Shown in pieces: positions 1 to 5,312 of a stretch of 5,312 bases of DNA (its first letter is position 1; every line of letters starts with the position of its first letter). The DNA lies in assembly GCA_964608495.1 (NCBI GenBank), contig CAZSOQ010000309.1, positions 1 to 5,312 of the forward strand, given 5' to 3'. This stretch comes from JAKORR01 sp964608495 (lineage in GTDB: Bacteria > Armatimonadota > Zipacnadia > Zipacnadales > FEN-943). The translations under genes were made by a program, and so were the position numbers. The notes beneath the pieces are model-generated. The model saw only the letters and a program-made list of their open reading frames with translations. It had not been told where the DNA came from and made no database searches.

Positions 1-588
1 GGGCCCCTGGTGTTGGCGCGATTCCACGATGCGCGCGGCCAGCACGGGCCCGATGCCGGGAAGCCCCTGCAGCTCCTCCACCGTCGCTGTGTTGACGTTG
101 ATCCTGCGCGCCGGGGCAGGCGATCCGGGCGCGGCGGCGCTGCCGCCGGGCGACTGTCCGGCCGGGGACGCTTCCTTGCGGCCGGTGTGCGGGCGGACGT
201 CGAGGGCCCGCACCTGGGTGCGATCAACGGCCGGCGGGGGTGTGAAGTCCGGCGGACGGGGCCTCGTGGGGACGTAGACCTGGTCACCGTCGTGCAGCCT
301 GGCGGCCAGGTTGACCTGTGACGAGTCGGCGTCGCCGCTGAGGCCGCCGGCCCGCTCGATCAGGACGCCGGCGCGCGTGCCGTCGAATACCCAGTACAGG
401 CCGGGCCGGGCGACGGCGCCGGAGACCTGGACGAGGACGTAGCGCGGCTGGTTCGGGGCGGGACGGAAGACGACCTGGTCGGGAAGGGCCGGGGTGAGCG
501 CGCGGCTGGTCAAGGCGAAGAGGCTGGCGGCCACTATCGCCACGAGAAGGCCGATCAACACTCGCCGCTGCAAGGGACTGAGAGCCAT
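1..588 (-). CDS. comEA: ComEA-like competence protein (SLBB + helix-hairpin-helix), 3' end cut by window edge
   Basis: The 196 visible residues have the layout of ComEA, the membrane-anchored DNA receptor of natural transformation, which binds incoming double-stranded DNA outside the cytoplasmic membrane and hands it to the ComEC channel. Residues about 10-26 (VLIGLLVAIVAASLFAL) form one N-terminal membrane anchor after a basic RR. Residues about 50-107 look like an SLBB (soluble ligand-binding beta-grasp) domain, with VQVSGAVARPGLYWV, then RAGGLSGDAD, then HDGDQVYVP. A Pro/Ala/Gly-rich linker covers about 108-160. Residues 163 onward start the helix-hairpin-helix DNA-binding motif, with INVNTATVEELQGLPGIGP followed by AARIVESR. 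The reading frame is still open at base 1, where perhaps 25-35 residues of the HhH domain are missing. The ATG at 588-586 puts the basic end just before the anchor, but no clear Shine-Dalgarno precedes it. In many bacteria comEC follows comEA, so it may lie beyond the left edge. The family call is firm; a role in competence in this organism is inferred. Confidence 0.9.
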   Translation of the reverse strand, partial: MALSPLQRRVLIGLLVAIVAASLFALTSRALTPALPDQVVFRPAPNQPRYVLVQVSGAVARPGLYWVFDGTRAGVLIERAGGLSGDADSSQVNLAARLHDGDQVYVPTRPRPPDFTPPPAVDRTQVRALDVRPHTGRKEASPAGQSPGGSAAAPGSPAPARRINVNTATVEELQGLPGIGPVLAARIVESRQHQGP

Positions 589-614
589 GGGCGTGTCACC
601 GGCGGGCCGAGCGG

Positions 615-629
615 CCCCCGCCGCGGGGG
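615..629 (-). other. GC-rich hairpin upstream of comEA
   Basis: Perfect 6-bp inverted repeat (arms 615-620 and 624-629, CCCCCG / CGGGGG) with a 3-nt loop, about 27 bases before the comEA start. There is no T-run, so it is not an intrinsic terminator of the usual kind. It may lower ribosome access to comEA or be a by-product of high GC content. Confidence 0.3.
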
Positions 630-658
630 AGACGCCTCGCTCCGGTCCAGGCCGGCAA

Positions 659-677
659 GGGGCGCGCACGGCGCCCC
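659..677 (-). other. GC-rich hairpin after the membrane-protein gene
   Basis: Perfect 7-bp inverted repeat GGGGCGC / GCGCCCC (arms 659-665 and 671-677) with a 5-nt loop, 11 bases past the stop codon of the membrane protein when read on the minus strand. The bases after it on that strand (TTGCCGG) contain no T-run. It could be a weak terminator, an RNA-stabilising 3' structure, or chance in GC-rich DNA. Confidence 0.35.
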
Positions 678-688
678 CACGAGGGCTA

Positions 689-1207
689 TCAGGTTCCCCC
701 ACCACCGCCGCTCGCCCCACCGCTCACGGCGAACATGATGAGAACCACGACCAGACCCAGCCCGACGACGCCCAAGACGGCCCAGGACCTTTGGACCGCC
801 CGGAACTCGGCGAGGCTGGAGAAGGAGCGGCTCTGCCAGGCCCGGACGGCGCCGTGGCGCGCCATCGTGATGCGAAGGGCGATCCAGAAGCCGAGGAGGA
901 TTGGGAAGGTGATGTAGATGACGGCCGGTGCCACCAGCGCGGAGGAGCTGAAGAGGACATCGCAGACGATCTGAAGCAGCACCGGCACGGCGACGGCGGC
1001 GATCGGGAGCAGAAGGTCGAGAGCGGCCCAGACGGCTAGACCGTGGGCCCAGGCCCAGGCGGCGCCCCAGAGGAAGGCGGGAAGGTGGAAGCGCGTGGCC
1101 GCTATCTCGGCGGGCACGGCGCCACCGAGGCCGGACGTGTTGGCCAGGACGTCCCCGGAGGGACTCGCGGGCAGACCCCAGGCCTGTGTAGGCTGCACCA
1201 GTACCAT
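689..1207 (-). CDS. Small multi-pass membrane protein of unknown function
   Basis: 172 residues. After about 38 mostly polar residues come four hydrophobic segments at about 43-63, 64-84, 89-112 and 143-161, so this should be an integral membrane protein. Two stretches resemble a family of small uncharacterised membrane proteins that I recall: FHLPAFLWGAAWAWAHGLAVWAAL before and within the first helix (usual form roughly F-x-x-GAF-x-x-x-W-x-W), and AWQSRSFSSLAEFRAVQRSW before the last (usual form roughly AW-x-x-R-x-W-x-S-x-x-x-F-x-x-x-Q-x-x-W). Between helices 3 and 4 the loop is basic (R112, R117, R122, R127), which suggests it faces the cytoplasm. The protein ends in a Gly/Ser tail (SGGASGGGGGT). 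Start choice is uncertain: GGGAG abuts the ATG at 1207-1205 with no spacing but sits 9 nt before the in-frame GTG at 1198-1196 (codon 4), so translation may begin there. It lies 51 bases after the glycohydrolase gene and 100 before comEA. I do not know its function. Confidence 0.75.
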   Translation of the reverse strand: MVLVQPTQAWGLPASPSGDVLANTSGLGGAVPAEIAATRFHLPAFLWGAAWAWAHGLAVWAALDLLLPIAAVAVPVLLQIVCDVLFSSSALVAPAVIYITFPILLGFWIALRITMARHGAVRAWQSRSFSSLAEFRAVQRSWAVLGVVGLGLVVVLIMFAVSGGASGGGGGT

Positions 1208-1258
1208 CTCCCGGTGCCCACCGGCGGTCGGCGCCGAGCGGGCCTCTGGGACTCCGCG

Positions 1259-2230
1259 TTACGGGCGAGTCTTCGTCGCCGCAGTGAGAAGCTCCTGCCC
1301 CAGGTTGGCGAGCAGGTCAGCCTTTTCGACGCCCTGGCGCCACCGCGGCGGGATGCCGGCCGCGCCGACCCGGGCGCCGGCCACGGCCCCGGCGATGCAC
1401 GCTATCGAGTCCCTATCGGCCGCCAGGGGCGAGTTGGCCGCCAGCAGCACAACCCGGCTGAAGTCCTCCGGCGCCTGCAGGAAGCACCAGAGAGCCGCTC
1501 CTACCGCCTCCTCGGCCACCCAGCCGACCTGCCGGGACCCCTGGGTGATGTGCAGGTAGGCCTCTCGCTGATTCTGATCCACGACGGACGCGGTTCGTTC
1601 GATGCAGTCGGCAAACTCCCGGCTGATAGGGCCTGTCGTCGCCGCCAAGCGGGCCGGGTACTCGCCGGGGTCCACACCCTGGGCGGCCAGCCATACCAGA
1701 TAGGCGGTGGCCACGCCGCCGGCCTCGGCGACGGCGTGGGCGTGGGTACACAGGGCCTGCGCCCGTCCCACCTCGACCAGGCGCGGTTCATCGGACAGGT
1801 AGTACAGGCCCACGGGAGCCGAGCGCATGGCGGCCCCGCAGCCTTTGCTGCCCGGCACGCCGCTCTGGCGCCAGGGCAGGCCGCGGGCCAGGTTATGACA
1901 GCCGGCGAGGCAGGTGTTACCTGGGGCGCGGTTGTTCTCGGGGCTGCGGGCCCAGGCGACGAACTCTTCGGCCACGGCCCGCATGAGGCCGTCGAGGTCG
2001 GCATCACCCGCGCGCAGCAGGGCCCGGGCCAGCGCGATGGTCATCTGCGTATCGTCGCTGAAGGTGCCCGGCGGGGCTGAGCCGAGGGGCCGGAAGTCGC
2101 GCACCGGCGAGGCGAGCAGGTCCTCCTCTGGGGCGAACTCGACCGGATAGCCGAGCGCGTCGCCCACGGCGAGGCCCAAGAGACAGCCCACATACCTGTC
2201 CGCCAGGTCGCCAGCGGCCACGATTATCAC
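1259..2230 (-). CDS. ADP-ribosylglycohydrolase family protein (DraG/ARH fold)
   Basis: 323 residues, a normal length for the all-helical, binuclear Mg/Mn-dependent ADP-ribosylglycohydrolases (Pfam ADP_ribosyl_GH). These enzymes hydrolyse ADP-ribose from modified side chains or small molecules; DraG, the classic bacterial member, reactivates dinitrogenase reductase. Visible motifs in order: GLAVGDALGYPVEF (about 19-32), the metal-binding SDDTQM (58-63), NNRAPGNTCLAG (99-110), GSKGCGAAMRSAPVGL (127-142), HAHAVAEAGG (163-172), a helix GWVAEEAVGAALWCF (236-250), and the second metal site ADRDSIACIAGA (271-282), giving D272, D274 and S275 in the family's D-x-D-S/T pattern. All metal ligands I can check are present, so it is probably active. 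The substrate cannot be read from the sequence, and no nitrogenase, ADP-ribosyltransferase or macrodomain gene is visible nearby. The longest frame starts at GTG 2230-2228. GTG at 2221-2219 (codon 4) is equally plausible, because a weak GGGTGG lies 9 nt before it. It is cytoplasmic, with no signal peptide. Confidence 0.93.
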   Translation of the reverse strand: MIIVAAGDLADRYVGCLLGLAVGDALGYPVEFAPEEDLLASPVRDFRPLGSAPPGTFSDDTQMTIALARALLRAGDADLDGLMRAVAEEFVAWARSPENNRAPGNTCLAGCHNLARGLPWRQSGVPGSKGCGAAMRSAPVGLYYLSDEPRLVEVGRAQALCTHAHAVAEAGGVATAYLVWLAAQGVDPGEYPARLAATTGPISREFADCIERTASVVDQNQREAYLHITQGSRQVGWVAEEAVGAALWCFLQAPEDFSRVVLLAANSPLAADRDSIACIAGAVAGARVGAAGIPPRWRQGVEKADLLANLGQELLTAATKTRP

Positions 2231-2232
2231 CC

Positions 2233-2258
2233 ACCCGTGTCAGTGTCGGGACACGGGT
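2233..2258 (-). repeat. 9-bp inverted repeat abutting the glycohydrolase start
   Basis: Perfect arms ACCCGTGTC and GACACGGGT (2250-2258 and 2233-2241) around an 8-nt centre that contains a further GACAC on the same strand. On the minus strand the repeat ends 2 bases before the GTG at 2230, and its 3' arm covers part of the only Shine-Dalgarno-like run (GGGTGG, 2236-2231). As RNA it would form a stable hairpin over the ribosome-binding region; as DNA it could be a repressor operator. No T-run follows, so it does not look like the leuS terminator. The rest of the leuS-glycohydrolase gap (2259-2383) shows no gene, promoter or clear terminator. Confidence 0.5.
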
Positions 2259-2383
2259 AGCCGCCTATCCGGCCCCGAGTCGTTCTCCGCCGTCGAGGGG
2301 GTGCCGCCCGCGAACAAGCCGCGAGAGTCCGGCCGCGGCAAAGGGCTTCACTCTCCCTCGGGATGGAGTCACGGCGCAGCGTA

Positions 2384-4882
<2,499 letters not shown>

Positions 4883-4890
4883 GGTGCTCT

Positions 4891-4896
4891 CCTCCT
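4891..4896 (-). promoter_or_regulatory. leuS ribosome binding site
   Basis: AGGAGG, a full match to the anti-Shine-Dalgarno core, 8 nt before the ATG at 4882. It decides the leuS start against the longer open frame. A small hairpin (CGGGC 4915-4911 with GCCCG 4907-4903, extendable by GGC/GCC around a bulged A) lies just upstream and leaves the site itself mostly free. Confidence 0.9.
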
Positions 4897-4940
4897 CAGG
4901 CTCGGGCAGAGCCCGGCCCGCCGGCCTCGGACGGCCTACC

Positions 4941-4973
4941 AAAAAGCCCTCCGTCCCCAAAGAGACGAAGGGC
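4941..4973 (-). terminator. Riboswitch-controlled intrinsic terminator before leuS
   Basis: Twelve consecutive pairs between 4973-4962 (GCCCTTCGTCTC) and 4957-4946 (GGGACGGAGGGC), with a TTTG loop, followed by five T residues (4945-4941). Two of the pairs are G-U. It should form when charged tRNA-Leu does not stabilise the overlapping antiterminator, ending transcription about 59 bases before the leuS ATG. Confidence 0.94.
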
Positions 4974-5000
4974 AGAGCTGTCCTCCGCGGTACCACTCTT
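4960..5000 (-). promoter_or_regulatory. T-box antiterminator
   Basis: Helix A1 is AAGAG (5000-4996) with CTCTT (4964-4960). The 7-nt bulge UGGUACC (4995-4989) accepts the tRNA 3' end. Helix A2 is GCGGAGG (4988-4982) with CCTTCGT (4971-4965), seven pairs including two G-U. The loop is 10 nt. The 3' strands of both helices fall inside or next to the 5' arm of the terminator, so the two folds exclude each other, as the family's mechanism requires. Confidence 0.9.
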
Positions 5001-5266
5001 GTTGGCCGCCGAGCGGGCGGCCCGCTTGGTCCGGTGCGGCGCCCGAAGCTCGTGAGAGCGGGGCGCGATACCGACTCCCCTGTAACGGCGGGAGGTCCGT
5101 CGCCACCTACTCGGCCCCGGGGGGCCTTTCAGCACGCGGCTCAGGGGCGAGTTCGGCAGGCCGGGATACCCGCCTCCCAGCCGTGGGCGGGCTCTCTGGA
5201 ATCGCCGGTAACCTAACCGCCTACTACTCCCCGTCGAAGCCTTTGCGTCGCAGGTTGTGAGAAGTG

Positions 5267-5295
5267 AGTATACGACAGCCTCGGAGCCAGGTCAA
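5267..5295 (-). promoter_or_regulatory. Sigma70-type promoter for the leuS leader
   Basis: The -35 box TTGACC (5295-5290) matches TTGACA at five of six positions. A 17-base spacer follows, then a -10 box TATACT (5272-5267) matching TATAAT at five of six. Transcription would start near 5260-5258, about 10 bases before the first Stem I pairs. No gene is visible in the remaining bases to the right edge (5296-5312). Confidence 0.88.
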
Positions 5296-5312
5296 CTAGG
5301 ACGGCGGAGCAG

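Larger units (their letters stand above)
4941..5258 (-). promoter_or_regulatory. T-box riboswitch (tRNA-Leu sensing leader of leuS)
   Basis: The leader binds tRNA-Leu and lets transcription into leuS proceed when the tRNA is uncharged. Stem I (about 5248-5134) pairs as ACGC/GCGT, GGC/GCC and GGGG/CCCC, then a specifier loop (AGTAGTA opposite GAACTCG), then GGC/GCC. The two lower steps frame a kink-turn-like asymmetry (UUCGAC opposite UGA). The specifier triplet CTC (5151-5149) encodes Leu and is followed by a purine, as is typical. The distal part has CCAGAGAGC and a CCCGCC/GGCGGG hairpin with a 10-12 nt loop. Next come a small hairpin (5126-5113), an AGTA turn (5111-5108), a Stem IIA/B pseudoknot (ACGG 5100-5097 with CCGT 5088-5085; CTCCC 5094-5090 with GGGAG 5079-5075) containing the family's CCGTTA, a hairpin 5066-5039, another at 5022-5004, and the T-box AAGAGTGGTACCGCGG (5000-4985). 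UGGU (4995-4992) complements the ACCA end of tRNA-Leu. The 5' boundary is a promoter-based estimate; helices were paired by hand. Confidence 0.95.

Noticed and set aside
494..1039. Plus-strand open frame of 181 residues opposite comEA and the membrane protein
   Set aside because: Low-complexity, highly charged composition, no recognisable domain, and it lies antisense to two genes with clear protein signatures; a GC-rich shadow frame.
1043..2080. Plus-strand open frame of 345 residues opposite the glycohydrolase
   Set aside because: Gly/Arg-rich with no motif; the minus strand here encodes an unmistakable ADP-ribosylglycohydrolase.
4883..4996. In-frame 38-residue N-terminal extension of leuS from a GTG at 4996
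   Set aside because: It begins inside the T-box and runs through the terminator hairpin, whereas the ATG at 4882 has a perfect AGGAGG and matches the usual LeuRS N-terminus.

Overview
This is a GC-rich bacterial window (roughly two thirds G+C by eye) in which every gene I can support lies on the minus strand. Reading in the direction of transcription, from the right edge to the left, the order is: a sigma70-type promoter, a complete T-box riboswitch leader, leuS (leucyl-tRNA synthetase), an ADP-ribosylglycohydrolase, a small four-helix membrane protein, and the 5' part of a comEA-type competence gene that runs off the left edge. A leucine T-box on leuS next to comEA points to a high-GC, T-box-using lineage such as a GC-rich Bacillota, Actinomycetota, Chloroflexota or similar phylum. 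The sequence alone does not let me choose among them.

Right end (about 4883-5312): a promoter with a TTGACC / TATACT pair at 17-base spacing, then a leader of about 320 nt. The leader has a Stem I with a CUC (Leu) specifier, an apical loop and an AGAGAG bulge, a CCGUUA-containing Stem IIA/B pseudoknot, further hairpins, the T-box sequence AAGAGTGGTACCGCGG, a complete antiterminator, and an overlapping 12-bp intrinsic terminator. The UGGU bulge matches the ACCA 3' end expected of tRNA-Leu. leuS then begins at an ATG behind a perfect AGGAGG.

Middle (2384-4882): an intact LeuRS of 832 residues with all catalytic, editing and zinc-binding motifs. It is followed by a 153-base gap with no terminator that I can see, but with a 9-bp inverted repeat directly before the start of the next gene.

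Left (1-2230): the ADP-ribosylglycohydrolase, the membrane protein and comEA are spaced 51 and 100 bases apart on one strand, so they may be co-transcribed, possibly as read-through from the leuS promoter. The products do not form one pathway: translation, reversal of ADP-ribosylation (or a related N-/O-glycosidic cleavage), an unknown membrane function, and DNA uptake. The best-supported regulatory system is the leucine T-box. Its most unusual details are an additional strong hairpin just before the antiterminator and the possibility that charged-tRNA control extends to the downstream genes.
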